DNA from: Orychophragmus violaceus
Lineage: Eukaryota; Streptophyta; Magnoliopsida; Brassicales; Brassicaceae
Assembly: GCA_030180135.1 (NCBI GenBank)
Contig: CM058232.1
Location: 75,869,001 to 75,933,000 of the forward strand
Direction: 5' to 3'
Length of the DNA stretch: 64,000 bases
The translations under genes and the position numbers were made by a program. Position 1 is the stretch's first letter, and each line of letters opens with the position of its first letter. Positions 33,191 through 42,118 of this stretch are shown piece after piece. The notes beneath the pieces were generated by a model. It was not told where the DNA came from. It did not search any database and was given only the letters and a program-made list of their open reading frames with translations.

Positions 33191-33960
33191 CGGAATTACT
33201 ATCGTAGCTTATGCTCGACGAGGAAACAAGTACTTGAAACCTTCTTGCTTTCTCGGAGTGTGAATGTTCTGTCTAGAGTTGGGAATTTGACGCACTGGTA
33301 GTAGGTCGACGGAATTGCCTTCATCGCGTTGTAGATTGCTAGTCGGTTGACGATCACGAACTTGGTTATCACTGTTGTCCTCCCGACGCGGATTGGTAGT
33401 CTGATCGTTCCGATGGTCATGAGTGTCCCTCCGGTGAAGTCAGCCAGGGCTTTCTGAACGCTTGATCTCATAATCGTATAATTCCATTATTTGTAAGGTT
33501 TCTTCGTATATGAGGTCGATTATGCTTCCGGTGTCATTTAGAACTCTAGTTACCTCGCAGTCGCCTATTCGCACTTCAACGACGAGTGGATCATTATGTG
33601 GTCTGTATAATCCCCTTTCGTCATTTTCCGTGAACGTGATTCCGTCCTCGCTTCTGAGCTCATAATTCGTGCTTTGTTTTCGACGTCGGTACGTTGCAGG
33701 CCGAGAGTCCTCCCATGATCATGTTGTTCGTCTGGGTTGGTCTGGCTTGATCTCCGATGGACAAAGTACGGGGGGGTTGGTGTTATCTTCATCAGTGGTT
33801 TGGCGATGGCTTCCGACAGTGATAGGATTGGAAGGATCAAACTCGGCGTGGTCGAGTCCAAAGGGAGTAGGCTCGAAGTCTGTTCTCGTGCCTCGTGGTT
33901 GTCACTGACTGACAGTGGTCTTGTCATTTCGGCTTCGTCTCAAGGTGTGAAAAAAGTTCC
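33191..33960 (-). pseudogene. TAT0 gag end and protease remnant
   Basis: Minus strand shows an NMIMGGLSACN-like gag end, then HNDPLVVEVRIGDCEVTRVL, NDTGSIIDLIYEETL (retropepsin DTG) and ADFTGGTLMTIGTIRLPI. Frame shifts lie near 33455 and 33640. The YNAMKAIPSTYYQCVKFPT segment lacks residues normally found between YNA and the PSTYHQ-like part. Only about 400 bp separate the LTR from the gag end, so nearly all of gag is deleted. Confidence 0.8.
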
Positions 33961-33961
33961 T

Positions 33962-33981
33962 CATCCCCATAGACGGCGCCA
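33962..33981 (-). other. TAT0 primer-binding site
   Basis: Minus strand TGGCGCCGTCTATGGGGATG two bases from the LTR. Only the first nine bases match the 3' end of plant tRNA-Asp, so the primer identity is uncertain. Confidence 0.65.
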
Positions 33982-33983
33982 GT

Positions 33984-34383
33984 TGTTGTTATAGAATTTC
34001 GATCTAGTCCAAAGAACCCTGGTTACGAGCAAAGGGTCCGAACTAATGAGGTGAGAATAAATTTTAAGTGGGAGCGGAAACTGTTTTTATTAATAATATT
34101 GCCAGAGCCGAAAAATGAACAAAATGGAAGAAGTGGGAGTCCATCGATCGACGTGCTCTCTAAATATTGCTTGAGCTCGTTACTTTATAAATGTAGCTCG
34201 GAGCCTTCACCAGTTACAAGATGCTCCAAAATGAAGAGTGACGCGTATAATTATAGCGTAAAAGGTCTAACTTCCTGCTGGACCGTTTGACTTCTTAGCG
34301 GGTTTGATTTAGGCCGAAATTTTTTTGATGAGATGGCAGATTACTTAGGGGCTTATGGATGAGTATTAAACTCATACCCAACA
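33984..34383 (-). repeat. TAT0 5' LTR (~400 bp)
   Basis: On the minus strand it runs from TGTTGGGTATGAG to ATAACAACA. A TATA-like CATTTATAAAG lies at 34183-34193. There is no partner LTR in the window, so the ends are inferred from the TG..CA termini and the adjacent primer site. A single TCGATCGA at 34144 has no partner 21 bp away. Confidence 0.7.
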
Positions 34384-34545
34384 ATGAAAATCATAAAGCT
34401 TAATCGACGTGGCATAATCCGAGAGATGGAATCAGATCAAGGGTCTTAAATATATTGGATAAGTTTATATGTTTTTGCTTTACCGTACTATTCTGCTGTC
34501 CTTTATTGATTTTGATATTGTCTTTTTGCATGTACGGTTGCTTCA

Positions 34546-34690
34546 GCTAACCGTTGAATCCATTTTGGTTTGCCGCGTGTTTTGATTTGTTGGGTAGTTT
34601 GATTGGGCTTTAGCATGTTCTGGCCCAATGTGTATTTCTCGACATATGTGCAATTTGGAGTGCTGTCGTTTAGATAGATTGACTGATGCA
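34546..34690 (-). repeat. Diverged direct repeat, copy 1 (possible old LTR piece)
   Basis: Shares CGCGTGTTTTGATTTGTTGG and TGGCCCAATGT with 35843-35985, with many differences. The two copies bracket a copia RNase H remnant, as LTR fragments of one old element would. Strand is assumed from that remnant. Confidence 0.45.
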
Positions 34691-35429
34691 TTGTAGTTGA
34701 CTTGTTTATAGCCCCTCACAACCTTGGTATGATAAAATAATCCACACCAAATTTGTACCTTAAGCTCTAGAATGCTGCAACAGGTTTAGTAAATATACAT
34801 GCTATTTTTTAGTTCCAAGAATGTGTTTGACGAGCAGAGCACCCAACACCACTCTTTCCGGCACATAGTGGTGATTGCCTTCAAAGTTTTGTTTTAGAGT
34901 GAAACACACGGTTTGCAGTCAAATAAACATAGATATGTTATCGCAGTAGAGTTCTGGAGTTATTAGTAAAGGAATCATGGACTCGCAAGACATGGCTGAA
35001 TCTATGTAGCACGGGGATGACATTTTGTTGTCCGTACCCGCACCCGTTACCTTTTGGGGACGTGTACTTCATGGGAAGGGCATGAGAACATTTCTTTCAC
35101 GTTTCCAATAAATAAAAAATAAATTGAAAACACTAGCTATTATGGAATATATATATGTGATACTATAAGATGTTTACAAAACATAAAAATGAGTTTTTGT
35201 TAATAATTAACTTATTCTACTCTAATGATTTTGTAGTTCTTCATTACATTTGAATAAAGTATATTATATCGTTCTATTTCTTTACACTTTTATATTTTAA
35301 CTACATTTTTATAAGTTATAAATTGGAATATATCAAATCTATGGATATTTATATGTATTTTTATAGATGTATCTATGTCGTATCCGTATCTATAAATTTT
35401 TAGTTTTGTTGTTTTCTGTCCCCGCTCCC

Positions 35430-35690
35430 GTACCCGTTTCTGTACCTGTATCTCTCTCAGCGCTGAACCAAGTAATTTTGGATGTTGTTTCAAACAATGG
35501 GCGATATTTGGCCTCTGTTGAGCTTTTAGAAATTGTTTGTTTGGTTACGAAATGACCATGAGATAAGATCCTGACCGAGGAAAGTATAGTAACCACCAGT
35601 TGAGTGACGTGTAGCCCTACAGATAACCCAGTCGATGTCGTTGTACGCAAGAACACCCATTGTAAGAGTTTTTCGAGAAGGGAACCCCCA
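35430..35690 (-). pseudogene. Old copia RNase H remnant
   Basis: The minus strand carries SSTEAKYRPL, matching the copia RNase H SSTEAEYRAL motif. Upstream in another frame is AYNDIDW-like then TRHSTGGYYTFLGQ-like text, matching ADWAG...RRSTTGYC. At least one frameshift and one stop. No other part of the element is recognisable. Confidence 0.65.
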
Positions 35691-35842
35691 TAGTCGCTGT
35701 TACTTTGTCGTATCGCATAACACATTTAATGTGAAATCCGAAACTGTAGGTCTATTTATTTTTTTGACATACATAGTTCACGGTAAACTGAATGTCAGGC
35801 CAGGTCAAAATGAGATACTACAATTTTCCCACGAGGCTTCGG

Positions 35843-35985
35843 AAATAAGTTGGATCCATATGGGTTTGGCGCGTGTTTTGATTTGTTGGGCAGTTTGATT
35901 GAGATTTAGCCTGTTATGGCCCAATGTCTCTTTCTCGACAGATGACCAGATTGGAGTGCTTTTATTTTGATAGGTTGACTTTATG
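35843..35985 (-). repeat. Diverged direct repeat, copy 2 (possible old LTR piece)
   Basis: Partner of 34546-34690. COP5 is inserted immediately to its right. Confidence 0.45.
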
Positions 35986-35995
35986 ATAAAAGTTT

Positions 35996-36386
35996 TGTTA
36001 GAATTTAAGAGAATTAAAGGAGATTTTGTAGATTTAAGCACAAGAACATAAGAGAAGAAGATTGGAGAGAGTTTGAGGGAATAAGAACAAGAGAGAGAGA
36101 GTAGAGAGAGTTGGAGAAGAGAATATGTCTCCTTAGATTTAAAATTTAAAATCTGATGTTACAATATAGAAGAGAGCTCTTAGACTAATCTAGCTTACAA
36201 GAGAAGCTAATCTAAAAATATCTTGAAGTGACAAGACTGTTTTTACTGTTCATCCGCGGATACTATCCACGGTTCTTCATGGACAGATCGGTTACTCCTC
36301 CTAGCATCCATGTGGATTGATAGCCTTTAAGCTATCCATCTCTGATCATTAGAGCTTCATTTGAACCTATGATCGCCATTTCAATA
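35996..36386 (-). repeat. COP5 3' LTR (391 bp)
   Basis: Plus strand starts TGTTAGAATT and ends TTTCAATA, so on the coding strand the LTR begins TATTG rather than TG. Both copies share this. GAGA-rich segment at about 36060-36120. The polypurine tract, minus TTGAGGGGGAG, lies at 36387-36397. Confidence 0.88.
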
Positions 36387-36489
36387 CTCCCCCTCAAGCT
36401 TGAATTCAAAGGTTGAATTAAGCTTGGAATGACAATGGAGATCTACCTCATTAAAAACCTTCATGAAGAAAACCACATGGGATAAAACT

Positions 36490-37322
36490 TCATGAAGGGA
36501 AAAAAAGTGTGGATTCCACGGCCTTAGAGGATTCAGGAAGCGTAATGAGTCCAAGCTTTGTGTGAATGGACTCACACACCTTCAAACTTGCCGCCTTAGT
36601 GAAGACATCAGCTAGTTGTTCTTCACTTCTTGTAAAACATGGCAGAACCACTCCTTGCTCAATCATCTGTCTAACCTTATGACAATCCACTTCTATGTGC
36701 TTGGTCCTTTCATGGAAGACTGAGTTTGAGGCAATGTGAATGGCTGCTTGGTTGTCACAATGCATTGTAATCGGCTTTGATGTTTCAATTCCCAAATCCA
36801 CAAGGAGAGCTTTGATCCATGCCAACTCGGTTGCTAACTTCCTCATTGCTCTATATTCAGCTTCAGCACTTGAGCATGAGACTATCTTCTGCTTCTTGCT
36901 CTTCGAAGTGACTAGGTTGCCTCCAATGAATGTACAATATCCTGTGGTAGACCTTCTATCCACTCTATCTCCTGCCCAATCAGCATCACAATACCCAACC
37001 ACTTCTGTGCTGTTATTGCAACCCATCCAAATGCCTTGACCAGGAGCACCACTTAGGTATCTGAGTATCCTTTCAACCATATTCCAGTGATGCATCTTGG
37101 GGGCTTGCATATGTTGGCTTACTTGGTTTACTGCAAAACATAGATCAGGTCTTGTTATGGTTAGATAGATGAGCTTACCGACCATTCTTCTATATTGTGT
37201 AATGTCCTCAAATGGCATGTCTTCAATCTCCCCCTCTCTTATGACTTTGTAGCCTTCTTCAAGAGGTGTCTTAGCCGGTTTTGATCCTAGCTTTCCTGCT
37301 TCAGATAACAAATCAAGTGTGT
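36490..37322 (-). pseudogene. COP5 RT end and RNase H
   Basis: Minus-strand frame with the RT tail (ITRPDLCFAVNQVSQHM) and RNase H motifs YCDADWAGD, SSAEAEYRAM and HCDNQAAI, then EQLADVFTKA and a stop at 36490. The enzyme would remove RNA from the hybrid. It is internally undamaged but joined to a broken pol. The open frame continuing to 37494 is read-through into the ATH6 LTR and not part of this gene. It resumes at 44056. Confidence 0.82.
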
Positions 37323-37327
37323 ACTTC
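37323..37327. repeat. ATH6 target-site duplication
   Basis: ACTTC here and at 44051-44055, splitting the COP5 RT frame at a Lys-Tyr pair. Confidence 0.9.
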
Positions 37328-37330
37328 TGA

Positions 37331-37367
37331 TATATCATGGTTTTTACCCAGTTTAGACCATGATATA
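37331..37367. repeat. Hairpin-forming inverted repeat at ATH6 LTR start
   Basis: TATATCATGG (37331-37340) and CCATGATATA (37358-37367) are perfect 10-bp complements around a 17-base loop. It also occurs in the 3' LTR and in ATH7, where loop bases differ but the arms do not. Confidence 0.7.
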
Positions 37368-37516
37368 GTTGTGTTTTTAGTGTCTTTTGTCTTTGTTTAG
37401 AGTCTTTTACAGGTTTAATCAAGTTTGGAGCTAATTGGAGATATTTGGAGCATTTTGGGACTTTTGGGACGTTTTGGCCGAGAGATTTACTCACTGTCCG
37501 ATTTATTGATCATGCA

Positions 37517-37545
37517 TCGACCGACACACCTTGTGCATCGGTCGA
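37517..37545. promoter_or_regulatory. 21-bp dyad pair in ATH6 5' LTR
   Basis: TCGACCGA at 37517 and TCGGTCGA at 37538, about 108 bp upstream of the TATA box. Confidence 0.62.
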
Positions 37546-37653
37546 CACACTAGCGAGATGGGCCGTACGCGTCGGTTTAACAAGTTATGAATATTTGCAA
37601 AGAGGCCCAGAATAGTTCCAGTATTTACACAGAAGCCCCATCCGAGATTATGC

Positions 37654-37664
37654 CTATATATACT
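37654..37664 (+). promoter_or_regulatory. ATH6 TATA box
   Basis: CTATATATACT in the 5' LTR. Transcription would begin about 30 bp downstream, near 37690. Confidence 0.55.
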
Positions 37665-38553
37665 AGTTTTTGGTGTTTATTTTACATACGCTTTATACGC
37701 TTTACATTACGCTTTGATACTAATAGCTAAGAGATTTCTAGAGCTTTTGGGGGCTGATCTATTTCCTGTATTCACTTATTTTGGAGAAGATTTCGAACCC
37801 CTTATTCTATTTAATTTCTTATATGCAATCTATTATTTCTTTGATTATGTTTTCATTAATCATGTCTGAGTAGATCCATAGTTGAGTTTAGGGTTTCTCA
37901 CATAGGATTTCATGACTTGCTAGACTTGTTCAATTTCAGTTAAGGATTCAAACTATATATGTTCTTCAATTTAATTGTGCTTAAAGCTAGTTCTAACCTG
38001 ATCAATTAGAATCTAGATCTTAGGTTGCTAAATACGTCACGGAAGTGGGGTTTAGGAATCTGAACTAATTAAATTGGGCAATTAAACTTTGCGCAAACGG
38101 AAGTTTGGTTTAGGATAATTGTGAACATATCAAACTTGGGATTAATGCTAGTTTAATCTGTTAGTTCTCGCAAACGAAAGTTTGGTTTGCTGCACTTAGA
38201 CTTAGAGAATTATCGCAAAGGAATTTGGTTAATTCTATATCTGTGTTTTGAGTTCTAGAACTGTTCTTAATTAGATCCTTGCTGAATGAACTGTCTGCTT
38301 GTCTGATTTCCTGAGAATACCCTAGGCTTGACGCTTTAGTTTATTGCTTCTCAACCGTTAATCTCTGCTACTGTTTACTTTCTTGCTTCGCAATTTCTTT
38401 ACTTCACCATCTGCTTATTTCTAGTTTAATCTCTATTGTTCTGATCTATTGAGACCAAGTGTCCCTGTGGATTCGATAACCCTATATACTACTTTGACAT
38501 TGCTGTTCACTTGCAGTTTAGTATAGGGATAAACTTTGAGCCTATCAAGTTTT

Positions 38554-38572
38554 TGGCGCCGTTGCCGGGGAC
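38554..38572 (+). other. ATH6 primer-binding site
   Basis: TGGCGCCGTTGCCGGGGAC is complementary to the 3' end (with CCA) of plant tRNA-Asp over about 17 bases. Confidence 0.88.
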
Positions 38573-38717
38573 TCTTTGAGTCTTCGATAGGACCGAACTT
38601 AGGGTTTTTGCTAGAAATTTTTCTTTTTGTTTTTGTTCTTTTTCGTTTTTGTTTTTTTTTATTTTGCTGAACTTTTTCTCTGTTTCTTTCCATCGCAGGT
38701 ACGAATTTCGCCTTGCG

Positions 38718-38799
38718 TCGATCGTTGCATCCCTTGCGTCGATCGTCACTAGGCGATTCTGAGAATTGAATCGATCGTTGCACCGATAGCATCGATCGT
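38718..38799. promoter_or_regulatory. Two 21-bp dyad pairs in ATH6 5' untranslated region
   Basis: TCGATCGT octamers start at 38718/38739 and 38771/38792. The last ends 24 bases before the gag ATG. Confidence 0.6.
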
Positions 38800-38822
38800 T
38801 GCTGGACGATTACAGACAGTTT

Positions 38823-41468
38823 ATGCCAACGCAGAAAACTCGAAGTAATCCGAACTCGAGCTTGCTTAATCTCGGACTAGAGGAACTTGGACGTCTAGAA
38901 AGGACTAACATAAGAGAAAGAAGAGAGAGAATGGTACGAGAACGTTTGATCTTGATACCAGATGCTGAAGGTACCCTAAGGGACCAATATGACAACCCGT
39001 ACAATGCTGCTGGGCATCGGGTTGATGCTGAAGGGAATGTCATCCCTGATCCTCCTGAGCAACAGGAGCTGAACCGAAACCAGGGTCAAGGACAGGCCCA
39101 AGGTAGAGAGATGGTGGTTCATGAGAGGACACTAGCTGATTACAACAGACCTGATGAGTTTCATGCAAACCGAGCAGCTCTAGTGCTTCCTGCTTTTGAG
39201 AGGAATGATTTTGAGGTAAAGACCATCTACTACCAGCTGATGAGACAGATTGCTTTTCATGGTCTTCAAGCAGAGCAGCCTATGGATCATATTGACAAGT
39301 TTGAGGACATAGTCACTGGCATGAAGTATGAAGGAGTATGCCCAGACTATCTGTTCCTTAAGCTATTCCCGCACAGTCTTGCTGGAGACGCTAGTGCATG
39401 GCTGAGACAACTGGCACCTGGTCAGTATACTACTTGGGCAGCCTTAAAGAGTGAGTTCTTGCGTCATTTTTATGATGATGCGCGCTTGGATCAGTCCAGA
39501 CAGGACATACTCACCTTTTCCCAAGGAGCTGTGGAGCCCTTGAAGACTGCCTGGATGAGATTTAAGCAGTATCAGCGTGACTGTCCACACCATGGATTCA
39601 CAGAAGTACAGCTGATTGGTATTTTCTTCAGAGGCATAGATCTTCCTTATCAGACTGCGCTGGATAATTCCAGTAATGCTAATTTCAACACCAGGACTCC
39701 TACGCAAGCTAAGCAGTTGATTGAGAACCTGATTGGCAGCAACAGTTGCAAGACAATGGATGAAAGGAGGAAGAAATCTGGTGGGACTGTAGAGAATTCT
39801 GATATAGCTAATATAAGATCCAGATTGGACACAGTCTACAATCTCCTGACTAGTAAGAAATCTGTCCACTTTGCCCAAGATGTAGAGGTGATTCAGGCTG
39901 AGGAGGAAACTCAGGAAGAAGATGTGAATTTCATAGGAGGTTCTGGTTTCCAAGGTAATAGATTTGGTAATCAACAGGGGAACAGATTCTCCAATGGTGG
40001 ACAGACTGGTGGTTTTCAGAAGACCTATGGACAAGGTACTCAGAGAACCTATGGATCTACATCCTATCAGACTCCTCCTGCGCCTACAGCCCATGAGAGC
40101 AAAATGGAGGCTATGATGGAACAGCTGATTGAGAGTCAGACCAAGATTTCTGTGGACTGCAACAAGAAGTTGGACGCTGTCTATGAAGACCTCAATGGGA
40201 AATTTGAGTCTCTGAGCACTCACATGAAGCAGTTGGACACTCAGGTAAACCAGATGTCCAGCTCACTGAAGGGAAAAGGAGTGGCAGACACTCATGTTAA
40301 GGCCTGGTCTGTGTGCATTAATGATGGATCTCAACTAGGTGAAAGATTTGAGCTAAGTACAGCTGAGTTGGTGACAGAACAGGAATTTTCGGATATTTGT
40401 GAAAAACTCTCGGGTGAAATCTGCTGCAGTGCGTCGATCGATGCAACATCTGTGCCGATCGATACACCCGTCGGGATGGCAACGATCGACACACCCTTAG
40501 TGTCGGTCGTTGCAGGGCGTGAATGGACAGAACTGTCGGATGATAATGGCATAAATGATGATTTGGAGCTTGATCGCCTATTCAATGGAGCCTCTGAGAT
40601 TTCTCAACAGGAGATCTACGAGCAGATCTTTAGACAACACTCCTCAGTGTCTGAAGTGATTAGGCAAGAGATTGAAGAGCTGAAGAAATTAGAAGGTATT
40701 GGTGAAGAATTGGAAGAAATTCCAACTTCTGATGATCCACCTTATCATCCATGTGTGCAAAGGTACCTGAACAAGATGTTGCCCCTGGATGATGATCTGA
40801 AAGATTGGGTGATAATAGTTCCTCAACATATTAGTGATGTTCTGCTAACTAAGGTCCCGAAGAAGCTATCTGATCCTGGAGTCTTTGTGCTGGATTGTTC
40901 TATCTTTGAGGATAGTTTTAGACGCTCTCTGTGTGATTTAGGAGCTGCTGGAAGTTTGATACCTTACTCTGTGGCAGAAAAGCTGGGTATGCTGGATTTT
41001 ACTCCTACTAGGACTTCTCTTGTCCTAGCTGATCAGTCCATACGAGTTCCTGAAGGACTCCTTATGGACATTCCGGTGAGAGTTGGAAACTACTTAGTTC
41101 CAACGGACTTCCTTGTTCTGAAATATGACTGTGATCCGGATGAAGCATTATTGCTTGGGAGACCCTTTTTGGCTACAGCAGGAGCATTGATTGATGTTAG
41201 GAACAGCTTGATAGACCTACATCTGGGAGATGAACCACTGCACTATGAGATGGATAAGCTGCGAAAGCCACTGATAGATGGGCAGACATTCACCATAAGG
41301 GACGCAGATTTTGAGCAGCCTGATCATACCATGGTTATAGATCCTGGAGCACATTTCACTCCATCTTTTCTTGGACATGAGCATTCCGCAACAGCCTACT
41401 CACCACCTTGGATGAGGAGACTTGAACAGAGACAGAAAAAGTCTCTGTCAAGACCTCCTGGTACTTGA
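38823..41468 (+). CDS. ATH6 Gag-protease polyprotein (881 aa)
   Basis: I start at ATG 38823 (MPTQKTRSNPNSS), the first ATG in this frame after the stop at 38787; the open frame itself begins slightly upstream without an ATG. A retrotransposon Gag capsid domain lies at about residues 130-310, with LFPHSLAGDASAWLRQL and FLRHFYDDARLDQSRQDI. Gly/Gln-rich linkers and a coiled-coil-like stretch follow. A retropepsin-like domain sits near residues 690-840, with CDLGAAGSLIPYSVAEKLG (D705 in a DLGA context, usual for Athila) and LLLGRPFLATAGALIDV. No zinc knuckle is seen. The protein would form particles. No pol follows, so enzymes must come from elsewhere. Confidence 0.9.
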   Translation: MPTQKTRSNPNSSLLNLGLEELGRLERTNIRERRERMVRERLILIPDAEGTLRDQYDNPYNAAGHRVDAEGNVIPDPPEQQELNRNQGQGQAQGREMVVHERTLADYNRPDEFHANRAALVLPAFERNDFEVKTIYYQLMRQIAFHGLQAEQPMDHIDKFEDIVTGMKYEGVCPDYLFLKLFPHSLAGDASAWLRQLAPGQYTTWAALKSEFLRHFYDDARLDQSRQDILTFSQGAVEPLKTAWMRFKQYQRDCPHHGFTEVQLIGIFFRGIDLPYQTALDNSSNANFNTRTPTQAKQLIENLIGSNSCKTMDERRKKSGGTVENSDIANIRSRLDTVYNLLTSKKSVHFAQDVEVIQAEEETQEEDVNFIGGSGFQGNRFGNQQGNRFSNGGQTGGFQKTYGQGTQRTYGSTSYQTPPAPTAHESKMEAMMEQLIESQTKISVDCNKKLDAVYEDLNGKFESLSTHMKQLDTQVNQMSSSLKGKGVADTHVKAWSVCINDGSQLGERFELSTAELVTEQEFSDICEKLSGEICCSASIDATSVPIDTPVGMATIDTPLVSVVAGREWTELSDDNGINDDLELDRLFNGASEISQQEIYEQIFRQHSSVSEVIRQEIEELKKLEGIGEELEEIPTSDDPPYHPCVQRYLNKMLPLDDDLKDWVIIVPQHISDVLLTKVPKKLSDPGVFVLDCSIFEDSFRRSLCDLGAAGSLIPYSVAEKLGMLDFTPTRTSLVLADQSIRVPEGLLMDIPVRVGNYLVPTDFLVLKYDCDPDEALLLGRPFLATAGALIDVRNSLIDLHLGDEPLHYEMDKLRKPLIDGQTFTIRDADFEQPDHTMVIDPGAHFTPSFLGHEHSATAYSPPWMRRLEQRQKKSLSRPPGT
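40434..40510. other. Two 21-bp dyad pairs inside ATH6 gag coding sequence
   Basis: Octamers start at 40434/40455 and 40482/40503. A spacing of 21 equals seven codons, so the sites are read as SID, PID, TID and SVV type segments between the capsid and protease domains. ATH7 has one pair at the matching place. Confidence 0.6.
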
Positions 41469-41514
41469 AAATTCCCATCCGTCCGGTCAAGCTATTGACC
41501 TTAAACAAGCGCTG

Positions 41515-41532
41515 GGTGGGAGGCAACCCACC
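41515..41532 (+). other. Conserved hairpin after ATH6 gag stop
   Basis: GGTGGG, loop AGGCAA, CCCACC, with 46 bases between the stop codon and the stem. ATH7 has AGTGGG/CCCACT at the same distance, so the outermost pair changed on both sides. The GGGAGGCAACCCA core is, to my knowledge, recurrent in Athila-type elements. Confidence 0.65.
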
Positions 41533-41643
41533 ATTAGGTACTGGTGTTTTTCTACTTAATTTTTGGTGTTTTTGTTAGGATTTTACGTTTGTTTTCGTTT
41601 CTGGTGAGTTTATGTTTGCAGGTCTCGGTTAAATCGCAGTGCA

Positions 41644-41779
41644 ACGATCGACGCACTTCTGTGTCGATCGTCACAACACGAAAGGAATCGCATTGCAGCG
41701 ATCGTTGCGGTCCTGAGCAACGATCGACTATACACGAAAGTCGCCAAGTAACGGTCGATGCACTTAGTGCAACGATCGA
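41644..41779. promoter_or_regulatory. Three dyad pairs in ATH6 3' region
   Basis: Octamers start at 41644/41664 (20 bp), 41698/41720 (22 bp) and 41751/41772 (21 bp). Most use the ACGATCGA variant. Confidence 0.55.
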
Positions 41780-42118
41780 TGCTCAGCGACAGAGGTAACC
41801 CGACAGACATAATTTCACCTTTTCAATTTTTATTTTCTTTTTACCGATCCTTCGCTGGACACTACTGGGGACAGTGTGTCTTAAGTGTGGGGGAGGTGTT
41901 ACTGACTTTTGTTTTCTGTTTTCTTAAGAGTCAGTCCGTTTTTCAAAATTTTTTGTTTTATTGAGTCAAAATTGTTTAAGTAAGAAATTATGATTTTCTG
42001 AGAAGATTTACAAGACTTGCAGGAACTTAAGTAACCATTGGGATGAAGTTGCAGGATCTATCTCTGACTATTAGAAAACCCCATCACAGATCAACCTACT
42101 GGGAACACCCACATCACT

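Larger units (their letters stand above)
1..34383 (-). mobile_element. TAT0: decayed Tat-lineage Ty3/gypsy retrotransposon, split by COP1 and COP4
   Basis: Read on the minus strand the order is 5' LTR (33984-34383), primer-binding site, a short gag end with protease, reverse transcriptase, RNase H, integrase and a long 3' noncoding tract that leaves the window at position 1. That order is diagnostic of Ty3/gypsy, and the wording of the protease-RT blocks fits the plant Tat lineage. Two copia insertions with clean 5-bp target duplications (AAATC and CTTAG) break it. Every coding block carries stops or frameshifts, and most of gag is missing. The 3' LTR is not in the window, so the left boundary and target duplication cannot be confirmed. 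Confidence 0.8.
34384..35990. other. Region between TAT0 and COP5
   Basis: No gene. It holds two diverged direct repeats (about 34546-34690 and 35843-35985), an old copia RNase H remnant between them, AT-rich sequence at 35100-35400, and CCCGTACCC-type patches near 35035 and 35420. Confidence 0.6.
37328..38547 (+). repeat. ATH6 5' LTR (1220 bp)
   Basis: Starts TGATATATCATGG and ends GAGCCTATCA. It has a terminal inverted repeat at 37331-37367, a dyad pair at 37517-37545 and a TATA box at 37654. Confidence 0.92.

Noticed and set aside
34144..34151. TCGATCGA in the TAT0 LTR as part of the dyad system
   Set aside because: Single site with no partner near 21 bp; fits chance.
35028..35460. Non-autonomous hAT element based on CCCGTACCC-type patches
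   Set aside because: The two patches are in direct, not inverted, orientation, and I could not find terminal inverted repeats or an 8-bp duplication.
37323..37494. N-terminal extension of the COP5 RNase H frame
   Set aside because: This is ATH6 LTR sequence read by chance in frame; the gene continues at 44056 instead.
38799..38822. Gag start at the upstream limit of the open frame (TTG)
   Set aside because: No ATG there; the first ATG at 38823 is shared with ATH7 and is the likely start.
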